Of a stretch of 5,446 bases of DNA, positions 1-5,337 are shown one piece after another. The stretch is from positions 1-5,446 of the forward strand of contig JAKSDE010000308.1 of assembly GCA_022360235.1 (NCBI GenBank). The letters run 5' to 3'. The DNA comes from Cytophagales bacterium. GTDB lineage: Bacteria; Bacteroidota; Bacteroidia; Cytophagales; Amoebophilaceae. Numbering within the stretch: the stretch's first letter is position 1; each line of letters begins with the position of its first letter. The notes under the pieces were generated by a model. That model did not search any database, was not told the DNA's origin, and saw only the letters and a program-made list of their open reading frames with translations. Both the position numbers and the translations under genes were made by a program.

Positions 1-643
1 CTAGATGGCCTAATTTCTTAATATCATGCGTCTTAGGTTTGTAATCGGTAAATACTAAGAGGAATGTCACATAGTATCGCTCGGCTGCTTGATGAAGTAA
101 AAAGGCTGCTTCATTGTACTGTTCTCTTTTTAGACAGTATTCATATAGCTCAAAGAACGTATTAGCACTTTCAAACCAAACATCAAAGTAGTCTTGTGCT
201 TTCTTCTTGCGTTTTGCTGGGCTCAGCGGTTGGGGGGTAGCGAGCTGGTAATTACCACTATTATAAAGCATCGTCCCTTCTTTGAGAATGTCTGTAAAGA
301 AGTAGTAATTTTCTTTGATCTTCTCATTGAAAAGCCCGATGCCATGGGCAATGATATGCGTATCTGTAAGTCTTTTCCGTTCTCGAATCTTATCTTCTAT
401 GCTACTCCAGCGCCAATCTTTCTCGGCACTCTTTTCTTTTCGGGTCACCACAAGAATATCAACGTCACTCTCATACTCATAGGTAACCCCCTCTTCTACA
501 TAACAGTCTTCTACCCATTTGCCAGTACTATAGCTGCCAAATAGAATAATCATCTCCACAGGAGCGTTAGCAAGAATAATTTCCTTGATCATGGCGATCT
601 CTTCCTGCTTTTCTTGTGGTAGATGGGAAAGCGATGTTTTCAT
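1..643 (-). CDS. Nucleotidyltransferase-HEPN domain protein (partial, C-terminus beyond left edge)
   Basis: Reading the minus strand from ATG at 643-641 gives 214 open codons up to the window edge, so the 3' end is missing. An N-terminal nucleotidyltransferase domain (about residues 28-130) shows the fold's signature: LFGSYSTGKW at 34-43 (G36, S37) followed by SDVDILVV at 59-66, with D60 and D62 as the expected metal-binding acids. About 16 residues (VEDCYVEEG..) are inserted between these motifs; from memory, fused Bacteroidetes members share this. Residues 150-214 resemble a HEPN helical domain: EAAFLLHQAAERYYVTFLL at 178-196, then KTHDIKKL at 204-211. Family members are usually about 300 residues, so roughly a quarter is missing. 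Stand-alone MNT/HEPN pairs act as toxin-antitoxin modules, in which MNT nucleotidylates the HEPN RNase. Whether this fused form does so is unknown. The canonical GS-x-A-R-G is changed to GSYSTG. Only a weak AAAGG lies upstream of the start, as is common in Bacteroidetes. Confidence 0.88.
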   Translation of the reverse strand, partial: MKTSLSHLPQEKQEEIAMIKEIILANAPVEMIILFGSYSTGKWVEDCYVEEGVTYEYESDVDILVVTRKEKSAEKDWRWSSIEDKIRERKRLTDTHIIAHGIGLFNEKIKENYYFFTDILKEGTMLYNSGNYQLATPQPLSPAKRKKKAQDYFDVWFESANTFFELYEYCLKREQYNEAAFLLHQAAERYYVTFLLVFTDYKPKTHDIKKLGHL

Positions 644-649
644 GATGGA

Positions 650-700
650 TTAGACCTTTAGAGGTGAACGTATAGCTAACTTCTCTTGTAATTTTTGCAT
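650..700 (-). other. 16-codon upstream reading frame, in frame with the NT-HEPN gene
   Basis: An ATG at 700-698 opens the peptide MQKLQEKLAIRSPLKV, ending at TAA 652-650, two codons before the NT-HEPN ATG and in the same frame. A consensus-like AAAAGGAGGG directly abuts this ATG, which is too close for normal Shine-Dalgarno pairing. It could be a short leader peptide, an ancestral N-terminus cut off by the stop codon, or chance. No homology can be claimed. Confidence 0.2.
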
Positions 701-993
701 CCCTCCTTTTGCGAAGGATTGTTAAAAAAATTATTCGCTTTTATTTTATATCAATTTTAGTATTTATTTTTAACATTTCAAAATATTTTCTCAACCAAGG
801 GAAATGGCTTGATTTTTGCAATTGGGACGTTGGGATCATTTGACCGAAAGGGTACGGTTATGAAAAATTATCGTTCAATTTCTATAGGACTTTTTTGGTA
901 TAAATAGAACAAATTATCTAACTTATGAGACAAAAATGTAGCTAAAAATTTAGACGATGAGTTCAGTAAAATTAAGGAGTATCGTTAAGAGTA
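701..993. other. AT-rich intergenic gap between divergent genes
   Basis: No supported gene is present. The stretch 720-790 is almost pure A/T. A less AT-rich patch at 796-862 contains the direct repeat TTGGGA-CG-TTGGGA (823-836), and all frames there are broken by stops. The gap must carry the promoters for the leftward NT-HEPN gene and the rightward PIN operon. Confidence 0.6.
899..905 (+). promoter_or_regulatory. Possible -10 element (TATAAAT) for the PIN operon
   Basis: TATAAAT lies about 90 bases before the PIN start codon. A poor -35-like TTCAAT (874-879) sits 19 bases upstream. The Bacteroidetes consensus TAnnTTTG is not clearly met, so this is only a candidate. Confidence 0.2.
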
Positions 994-1437
994 ATGGTTT
1001 TTTATTTAGATACGTCCATTTTTGGTGGCCTCTTTGATGAGGAATTTGAAGAATATACAAAAGCGTTGTTTGAGTATATTAACAAAGAGAGTATAGAAGT
1101 TATATATTCAGAAGTATTAGAGGGGGAGTTAGAGGAAGCACCAAGAAGAGTAAAGGCAATGACAGATAAGATAAAGAGGATAATCTATGTTAAGCCTAGG
1201 AAAAGTGCATTAGAATTAGCAGATTTATATATCAAGGAGGGGGCATTAACAGAGAAAAGTAAAAATGATGCACAGCATATAGCTACAGCTACAGTAGAGG
1301 GAGCAAGCGTAATCGTGTCATGGAATTTTAAACACATGGTCAACTTTCTAAAGATTCAACAATATAACTCCATAAATTTACGTCAAGGGTATAGGATAAT
1401 TAGTATTCACACACCGATAGAGATAATAACTAGATAA
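994..1437 (+). CDS. PIN-domain nuclease, VapC-like toxin
   Basis: This 147-residue protein has the ordered acidic residues of a PIN ribonuclease fold: D6 in FYLDTSIFGG (3-12), E45 in EVLEGELEEAP (40-50), and D92 in KNDAQHIATA (90-99). The SWNFKHMVN block (109-117) follows, typical of one Bacteroidetes/cyanobacterial PIN subfamily. The C-terminus (GYRIISIHTPIEII) also matches my memory of that group. PIN toxins are Mg-dependent RNases that cut tRNA or other RNA and are held in check by a small partner. Length is normal and all motifs are intact, so it is probably active. ATG 994 is chosen because an in-frame TAA lies at 973-975 and AAGGAG (974-979) lies upstream, though the 14-base spacing is long. 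A small gene follows two bases after its stop, suggesting co-transcription and translational coupling. The substrate cannot be predicted. Confidence 0.85.
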   Translation: MVFYLDTSIFGGLFDEEFEEYTKALFEYINKESIEVIYSEVLEGELEEAPRRVKAMTDKIKRIIYVKPRKSALELADLYIKEGALTEKSKNDAQHIATATVEGASVIVSWNFKHMVNFLKIQQYNSINLRQGYRIISIHTPIEIITR

Positions 1438-1439
1438 TT

Positions 1440-1619
1440 ATGAGCACATTGAAAACAAAACAATCACAAGCGATACCAGGATTTAAAGTAATGGAATGGT
1501 TAGAGAGGATTCGTGAAGAGGATTATAAGTTAAGTAAAGAGAATCCCCAAGAGTATGCTAAGAAAAAAGAGCGCATAAGAAAACAATTCGAGCGGAAAAG
1601 AATGAGGTATTCCAGCTGA
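1440..1619 (+). CDS. Small 59-aa partner of the PIN protein, putative antitoxin
   Basis: The ATG at 1440 begins two bases after the PIN stop codon and opens 59 codons ending in TGA at 1617-1619. The protein is highly charged and predicted helical: FKVMEWLERIREEDYKL (15-31), then a Lys/Arg-rich tail EYAKKKERIRKQFERKRMRY (38-57). No standard DNA-binding fold (ribbon-helix-helix, AbrB, Phd/YefM) is apparent. PIN proteins of the SWNFKH type are often accompanied by a short protein with a hydrophobic-WLERIR-acidic helix, and this one fits that pattern from memory. The likely role is binding and neutralising the PIN nuclease. Gene order is toxin first, the reverse of classical vapBC. No Shine-Dalgarno precedes it, so translation probably depends on ribosomes finishing the PIN gene. 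The function is inferred from position and pattern, not from recognised homology. Confidence 0.7.
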   Translation: MSTLKTKQSQAIPGFKVMEWLERIREEDYKLSKENPQEYAKKKERIRKQFERKRMRYSS

Positions 1620-1631
1620 ATGGGTCATTCA
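1617..1631 (+). terminator. Short hairpin between convergent genes
   Basis: TGAATG-GGT-CATTCA is a perfect 6-bp inverted repeat containing the stop codon of the small PIN partner. It lies in the 19-base gap between that gene and the convergent recombinase remnant. The following TACTCATTTATAAAT is not a proper U-tract, so termination here is only possible. Confidence 0.3.
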
Positions 1632-1638
1632 TACTCAT

Positions 1639-2223
1639 TTATAAATACTTGTAGACAGTAGTTCTACCTATATTTAACTGTTGAGCTATTTGGGTAGGAG
1701 AGACCCCAGAGGCCTTCAGCGCTCTCACCTCAGTCACCATATCATATGAAAGGGGCTTACGTCCTTTATATTTACCAGATGCTTTAGCTTTTGCAATGCC
1801 TTCGAGTTGTCGTTCTCTTTTAAGATGATATTCGAACTCTGAAATAATCCCCAGCATCGAGTAAAACAGCTGCCCCATTGGAGTGGCTGTATTCAAGTTT
1901 TGCTGAAGGATGAACAGGCTAATTCCCTGTTCACGCAAGTCATCGGCTATAGTGATCAGATCCTTTAAGGACCTGCCGAGTCGATCTACCCTTGTGAAGG
2001 CTAAAACGTCGCCTTCGCGCAGATAATCTAAACATTGTTTGAGTTATTCTCTCTCTACTATTGTGCCTGTTTTTTGATCCTTATAAACTTTTTGACACCC
2101 GATAGCATTGAGCTTTTCAACTTGGATAGCACAGTCTTGGTCATCAGTAGATACGCGAGCATAGCCGATCAGCTTGCCTCCATTTTTTTTCAAATGATAT
2201 TTGATAGTAGTTAAATCCTCCAT
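1639..2223 (-). pseudogene. Serine recombinase (resolvase/invertase), interrupted by an in-frame TAA
   Basis: Minus-strand translation from ATG 2223-2221 gives a full-length Tn3/Hin-type small serine recombinase of 194 positions, with one nonsense codon, TAA at 2046-2044 (codon 60). The N-terminal catalytic part has LIGYARVSTDDQD at 18-30, with R23 and nucleophile S25. After the stop, LREGDVLAFTRVDRLGRSL (68-86) carries D80, R81 and R84. The long E-helix region (about 115-150) is followed by GRKPL and a resolvase helix-turn-helix, GVSPTQIAQQLNIGRTTVYKYL at the C-terminus. Everything is in one frame, so the damage is a single substitution, for example from GAA, CAA or AAA in REx-LKQCL. A restart at TTG 1938 would yield only 99 residues lacking the nucleophile. 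Such enzymes resolve cointegrates or invert DNA. The true start could be later, because residues 1-17 are outside the family core. It was probably carried on a mobile element now decayed. Confidence 0.88.
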
Positions 2224-2238
2224 GTGTTCGTATTAAAT

Positions 2239-2286
2239 TTTAGACTTTAAAAGAAAATGTTCCTAAATTAGTAATCAAGGTCTAAA
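2239..2286. repeat. Inverted repeat just upstream of the recombinase start
   Basis: TTTAGACTTT (2239-2248) and AAGGTCTAAA (2277-2286) are inverted copies matching at 9 of 10 positions, separated by 28 bases. They lie 15-65 bases before the recombinase start codon, where resolvase binding sites or operators usually sit. The spacing does not match a classical resolvase subsite, so a role is speculative. Confidence 0.3.
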
Positions 2287-2310
2287 CGAACAACTTTTAG
2301 GTTTGCTCAG

Positions 2311-2333
2311 AGAGTATATATAGGGTACACTCT
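2311..2333. promoter_or_regulatory. Imperfect palindrome, possible recombinase site or promoter
   Basis: The 23-bp stretch begins AGAGTATA and ends TACACTCT, 8-base arms that are inverted with one mismatch. It is about 90 bases upstream of the recombinase start. Its size is near the roughly 28-bp dimer site of small serine recombinases. The TATATA core could instead be a -10 element for rightward transcription into 2340-2730. Confidence 0.25.
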
Positions 2334-2354
2334 ATAAGGACAAATACGAATTAA

Positions 2355-2560
2355 GGTCAGGGAGAACATTCATGTAAATTTGAGACGGGTATAGAAAATA
2401 ATCGGGTTGTCCCGATCCCCTTCAGCTCCCCTTCTAGACTTAGAGGATTTATCTTTGTAGAGCGCCCGCCGCGTAAAGTAGTTCGCTCTGCAGCTTTCGG
2501 TCTAACTGGCAGGGAGAGAAAATGGAAAATTTGCCGTATTGAGAATCCACAAGCTTAAGC
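2355..2560. other. GC-richer structured patch, open on both strands (possible RNA gene or interspersed repeat)
   Basis: The plus frame 2355-2555 (67 codons) and the minus frame 2554-2360 (65 codons) are both open, yet neither has an ATG. Base composition is visibly richer in G+C than the flanks. Hairpins are packed here: ATCGGG-TTGT-CCCGAT (2401-2416); CCTTCTA paired to TAGAGG around a GACT loop with one bulge; and GTAGAGCG (2457-2464) pairing CGCTCTGC (2484-2491) with one G-U. Together with the terminator at 2707-2730 this could be a rightward structured RNA. Alternatives are an interspersed Bacteroidetes repeat or a decayed transposon end. No known RNA family (tmRNA, RNase P, SRP, tRNA) was recognised. 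Confidence 0.3.
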
Positions 2561-2706
2561 TCTTAGGCGGTATCGGTTCCCATTTGGTTTATTAAACGTA
2601 TATTGGTTGTACAAATCGCTCGTTTTATTTCAATAATTGTTAGCCAGGCAAAAAAAGCGGACACGACCTAAGCATTATACGCAGCCTTCTAATAACCAAA
2701 CAGTAC

Positions 2707-2730
2707 CCTAAAAGATTTAGGCTTTTTATT
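2707..2730 (+). terminator. Rho-independent terminator, rightward
   Basis: CCTAAA (2707-2712), loop AGA, TTTAGG (2716-2721), then CTTTTTATT: a perfect 6-bp stem with a U-rich tail on the plus strand. No protein gene precedes it on that strand for over 1 kb. It therefore either ends an unannotated RNA starting in the 2300-2400 area or is a relic. Confidence 0.5.
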
Positions 2731-2885
2731 GCCATTCAGTTCTGATCAATACGCTTATTCGGGCGATTTGTGCTCAATGTTCAATGGATAGCTCCCAACA
2801 TTATTGCCTATCTTATCCAGCAACTAGAGCTTACCGGCTAACCCTCAGCTTATCGTTCCTGAGAGAGAGGCAACCTATATCTTTT

Positions 2886-2907
2886 AAAAGTTGAAGGATA
2901 AACTTTT
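2886..2907. repeat. AT-rich inverted repeat
   Basis: AAAAGTT (2886-2892) and AACTTTT (2901-2907) form a 7-bp stem with an 8-base loop. It lies about 130 bases beyond the ankyrin gene's stop codon and could be a weak leftward terminator. The stem has only one G-C pair. Confidence 0.25.
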
Positions 2908-3035
2908 GAGTTAAGTGAAATTAACGAAAGGTAAGTTTTCTCTCACATGCCCACACAGATATCCAGGTCACGTAGCACTATGCTAGTTTTAACAAATCTT
3001 GGTTACGGAGACCGCTTGAATGATCCTTTTTATAC

Positions 3036-4457
3036 CTATCTACTACTTGTTTCTGGCAGTGGTTGTGCACGATCCCGTCTTACCTTGCTCCAAACCCTAT
3101 ACTTATTAAACCTTCTTTGCATAACATCTGCTTCCTTATTTGCTACTGTCGTAAAACCAAGTTGACCTATACAAGGAATATTGAAGTTTAATTCTGACAA
3201 AGGATTGCAGCGAACACAAGTTAGACAATAATAATAAGCCCCTTTTCTTATACCTTTTAAGTATGCCTTTACCTGATTATCTTTTGCTAACTGCAATGCT
3301 TTTTGCTCACTACTGGTTTTTTGATTGACATAGTTTACTATGTTGAATATATAATCCGTATACTTTGGCTTTCTTTGTTCAACGCTATTTTCTTCTATAA
3401 TCTCCTTATATTCTACAAGCATTTTTACAATTTCTAGATGGCCTTCTCTTGCAGCATAATGAAGCGGAAAAAACCCATTTGAATCTAGAAATTCTATATT
3501 TATTTTCATATCTCTACTGACTGCGGCTTGCTCTACCATTAACCAGTTAGTAATGTTATTTACATGTTGTTCTGCCCTTCCATATAATAACTCTGCAACA
3601 AGCTTGGACTTGCCTTCACAACACCACCAATGTAATAAGGGCATTCTAACTCCTTTTTTTTCTATGATTTCTTGTTCTATAATTTCATTAATGCTTAAGC
3701 TTATTTGTTCATTGTTATTTCTTAAGCTTACTAGATTACCTGTTAACCTTAACAATTGTTGTAGTATATGTAAACTATTATCTGTCTTTGTTTGACTAGC
3801 TCCTACTTGATTATCTGGATTATTTTTTTTTAACATTTCACGTAATAGAATATAATTATCTGTATTAATCATATCAAACAATTTAAAGTACTTCTCCATC
3901 GCTTGATGACCATATCTAGCTGCCAGGTGTATGGGCGTCACACCCTCTTTATCTTTTGCATTGATCTCCGCCCCTTGAGATAGAAGATATTCTACGATCG
4001 CTTGATGGCCATTTCGTGCTGCATGGTGCAGGGGCGTACCACCATCCTCATCTTTTGCGTTGATCTCCGCCCCGTGCTCTATCAGGTATTCTACTACCGC
4101 CTGATGGCCACCTGATGCTGAAAAGCTTAGGGGCGTAAGACCCCCCTTAGTAGTAGTTGTGTTGATATCTACGCCACGGGATTGGAGATATTCTACGATC
4201 GCCTTCTGGCCATATCTAGCTGCCCAGTGCAGGAGCGTTTTACCATCATTATCTTTTGCATTGATCTCCGCCCTTTGAGATAGAAAATATTCTACGATCG
4301 CTTGATGGCCACTGCCGGCTGCTCTTGACAGGGGCGTTACACCATCAATATCTTTTGCATTGATCTCCGCCCCGTGCTCTGTCAGGTATTTTACCACCGC
4401 TTGATGACCACTGGAGGCTGCCGCGTGCAGGGGCGAAACCACCCTTATTTGTTGCAT
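3036..4457 (-). CDS. 3' fragment: ankyrin repeats 9-14 plus C-terminal domain
   Basis: This 473-codon frame begins at an ATG that lies inside a repeat of the upstream frame; only from its residue 8 (SPLHAAASSGHQ) does it read ankyrin sequence, so the ATG is probably not a natural start. In numbering of the rejoined protein, repeats cover 300-332, 333-365, 366-399, 400-432 and 433-465, plus a truncated one at 466-488. A non-repeat stretch of about 75 residues follows. Two divergent ankyrin-like units come next, MPLLHWWCCEGKSKLVAELL (565-584) and FFPLHYAAREGHLEIVKMLV (622-641). The tail is rich in Lys/Tyr and has a CLTCVRC cluster (C704, C707, C710) that could bind metal. The very C-terminus (KVRRDRAQPLPETSSR) resembles nothing known to me. 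Without the upstream fragment it would lack a secretion signal. Confidence 0.75.
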   Translation of the reverse strand: MQQIRVVSPLHAAASSGHQAVVKYLTEHGAEINAKDIDGVTPLSRAAGSGHQAIVEYFLSQRAEINAKDNDGKTLLHWAARYGQKAIVEYLQSRGVDINTTTTKGGLTPLSFSASGGHQAVVEYLIEHGAEINAKDEDGGTPLHHAARNGHQAIVEYLLSQGAEINAKDKEGVTPIHLAARYGHQAMEKYFKLFDMINTDNYILLREMLKKNNPDNQVGASQTKTDNSLHILQQLLRLTGNLVSLRNNNEQISLSINEIIEQEIIEKKGVRMPLLHWWCCEGKSKLVAELLYGRAEQHVNNITNWLMVEQAAVSRDMKINIEFLDSNGFFPLHYAAREGHLEIVKMLVEYKEIIEENSVEQRKPKYTDYIFNIVNYVNQKTSSEQKALQLAKDNQVKAYLKGIRKGAYYYCLTCVRCNPLSELNFNIPCIGQLGFTTVANKEADVMQRRFNKYRVWSKVRRDRAQPLPETSSR

Positions 4458-5232
4458 TGATCTCCGCCCCGTGCTCTGTCAGGTATTCTACGACCGGCTG
4501 ATGGCCTTCTTGGGCTGCTAAGTGCAGGGGCGTCAAACTATCCTTACTAGTTACGTTGATCTCCGCCCCTTGAGATAGAAGATATTCTCCCAGCACTTTC
4601 TGGCCCTTTTCTGCTACTGCGTGCAGGGGCGTAAGGCCGCTATCAATATCTTTTGCATTAATTTCCGCCCCTTGAGATAGAAGATATTCTACGATCGCTT
4701 GATGGCCATTCATTGCTGCCAAGTATAGGGGCGTACCACCCTTAGTAGTAGTTGCATTGATCTCTGCGCCCTGCTCTTTAAGATATACTACTACCGCTTG
4801 ATGGCCTTCTTGGGCTGCTAAGTGCAGGGGCGTCCAACTATCCTTACTAGTTACGTTGATCTCCGCCCCTTGAGATAGAAGATATTCTACGATCGCTTGA
4901 TGGCCATTCATTGCTGCCAAGTGTAGGGGCGTACTACCATTCTCCATTGTTGCCTTGACCTCCGCCCCTTGAGATAGAAGATATTCTACGATCGCTTGAT
5001 GGCCATTTTGTACTGCATGGTGCAGGGGCGTACTACCAGTAATATGTTTTACGTTGATATTCGCTCCTTGAGATAGAAGATATTCTACGATCGCTTGATG
5101 GCCTTTTTCGGCTGCCAAGTGCAGGGCCGTCACACCTTCATTATCTGCTGCATTGATATCTAAGCCACGGGATAGGAGGTATTCTACGTCCTCTTTATGA
5201 CCACCACTAGCTGCTATGTGCAGGCGGGCCAC
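3873..5232 (-). repeat. Tandem ankyrin-coding repeats, 99-bp unit
   Basis: Thirteen full units and one partial unit are arranged in tandem. An identical 37-bp core (reading CTTGAGATAGAAG... on the plus strand, encoding GHQAIVEYLLSQ) occurs at 3974-4010, 4671-4707, 4869-4905, 4968-5004 and 5067-5103; the last three are exactly 99 bp apart. A larger block, 4501-4588, repeats at 4801-4888 with one mismatch, 300 bp apart. This exactness at DNA level points to recent duplication or gene conversion, not just protein-level constraint. Confidence 0.92.
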
Positions 5233-5337
5233 ATAATTAACGCTTACGCTCATATTATTTTCTCGATAGATCTCTACCTTTCTTTTAGTACAGCTTACTG
5301 CTAATACGAGTAAGAGCAATATTTTTAATCTTTTCAT
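4345..5337 (-). CDS. 5' fragment: lipoprotein signal plus ankyrin repeats 1-8
   Basis: The start is placed at ATG 5337-5335 rather than the in-frame ATG at 5379. It gives a compact lipoprotein signal, MKRLKILLLLVLAVSC: positive K2/R3/K5, hydrophobic 6-14, and lipid-acceptor C16 in AVSC. The upstream start would bury this signal. After a short linker, ankyrin repeats run from residue 36 in units of 33 residues (36-68, 69-101, 102-134, 135-167, 168-200, 201-234, 235-267, 268-299). The consensus is TPLHLAA-GHQAIVEYLLSQGAEIN. Repeats 1 to 5 and 7 keep strict 33-residue spacing; repeat 6 has an extra residue. Residues after about 300 (PARGSLQWSSSGG..) are out-of-frame readthrough. Ankyrin repeats bind proteins; in intracellular bacteria such proteins often target host factors. 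Membrane anchoring at the cell envelope is inferred from the lipobox. The start is preceded by A/T-rich sequence without a Shine-Dalgarno, normal for Bacteroidetes. Confidence 0.82.
   Translation of the reverse strand: MKRLKILLLLVLAVSCTKRKVEIYRENNMSVSVNYVARLHIAASGGHKEDVEYLLSRGLDINAADNEGVTALHLAAEKGHQAIVEYLLSQGANINVKHITGSTPLHHAVQNGHQAIVEYLLSQGAEVKATMENGSTPLHLAAMNGHQAIVEYLLSQGAEINVTSKDSWTPLHLAAQEGHQAVVVYLKEQGAEINATTTKGGTPLYLAAMNGHQAIVEYLLSQGAEINAKDIDSGLTPLHAVAEKGQKVLGEYLLSQGAEINVTSKDSLTPLHLAAQEGHQPVVEYLTEHGAEINATNKGGFAPARGSLQWSSSGGKIPDRARGGDQCKRY

Larger units (their letters stand above)
2287..3035. other. Long region without a convincing protein gene
   Basis: Together with 2224-2286, this makes a gap of about 810 bases between the recombinase and the ankyrin gene. 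It holds the palindrome at 2311-2333, a GC-richer hairpin-rich patch at about 2395-2515, a palindrome AGCTTAAGCT (2552-2561), an intrinsic terminator at 2707-2730, and an AT-rich hairpin at 2886-2907. Reading frames are short and lack plausible starts. The 2947-3165 plus-strand frame has no recognisable protein character and overlaps the ankyrin gene end. Confidence 0.55.
3036..5337 (-). pseudogene. Ankyrin-repeat lipoprotein gene, split by a one-base frameshift
   Basis: Two minus-strand frames overlap at 4345-4457 and together encode one protein. In the upstream frame the ankyrin pattern is lost exactly after NATNKGG (codons 294-300), turning into FAPARGSLQW. The downstream frame resumes it immediately with SPLHAAASSGHQ. 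Dropping one T from the TTT at 4438-4436 joins them as NKGGSPLHAAA, which aligns with neighbouring repeats (KGGTPLYLAA). The span 5337-3036 is 2302 bases, so one deletion gives 767 codons including the stop: a clean 766-residue product. Either the gene is a recent pseudogene, the base is a sequencing error, or two proteins are made. The TTT run is too short for an obvious programmed slippage or phase-variation site. Confidence 0.75.

Noticed and set aside
194..544. Plus-strand open frame of 116 codons
   Set aside because: It is antisense to the nucleotidyltransferase-HEPN gene, whose motifs are clear on the minus strand; the translation has no protein-family character.
796..862. Possible transposase tail or insertion-sequence end in the first gap
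   Set aside because: Stops break every frame and no terminal inverted repeat or target duplication could be found.
860..907. 15-codon frame MKNYRSISIGLFWYK preceded by AAAGGG
   Set aside because: Spacing to the AAAGGG is reasonable, but the peptide is too short to support without conservation, and the candidate promoter overlaps it.
2740..2840. Plus-strand stretch reading IRLFGRFVLNVQWIAPNIIAYLIQQLEL
   Set aside because: It looks protein-like but is bounded by close stops (TGA just before, TAA just after), has no start, and no transposase or other family could be recognised.
2947..3165. Plus-strand open frame of 72 codons
   Set aside because: It overlaps the 3' end of the ankyrin gene on the opposite strand, lacks a ribosome binding site and resembles no family.
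3553..3795. Plus-strand open frame of 80 codons
   Set aside because: It lies entirely antisense to the ankyrin protein's C-terminal region; it is a shadow frame.
3873..5232. Regular 99-bp repeats suggestive of a CRISPR or satellite array
   Set aside because: The unit translates throughout into 33-residue ankyrin repeats and there are no unique spacers.
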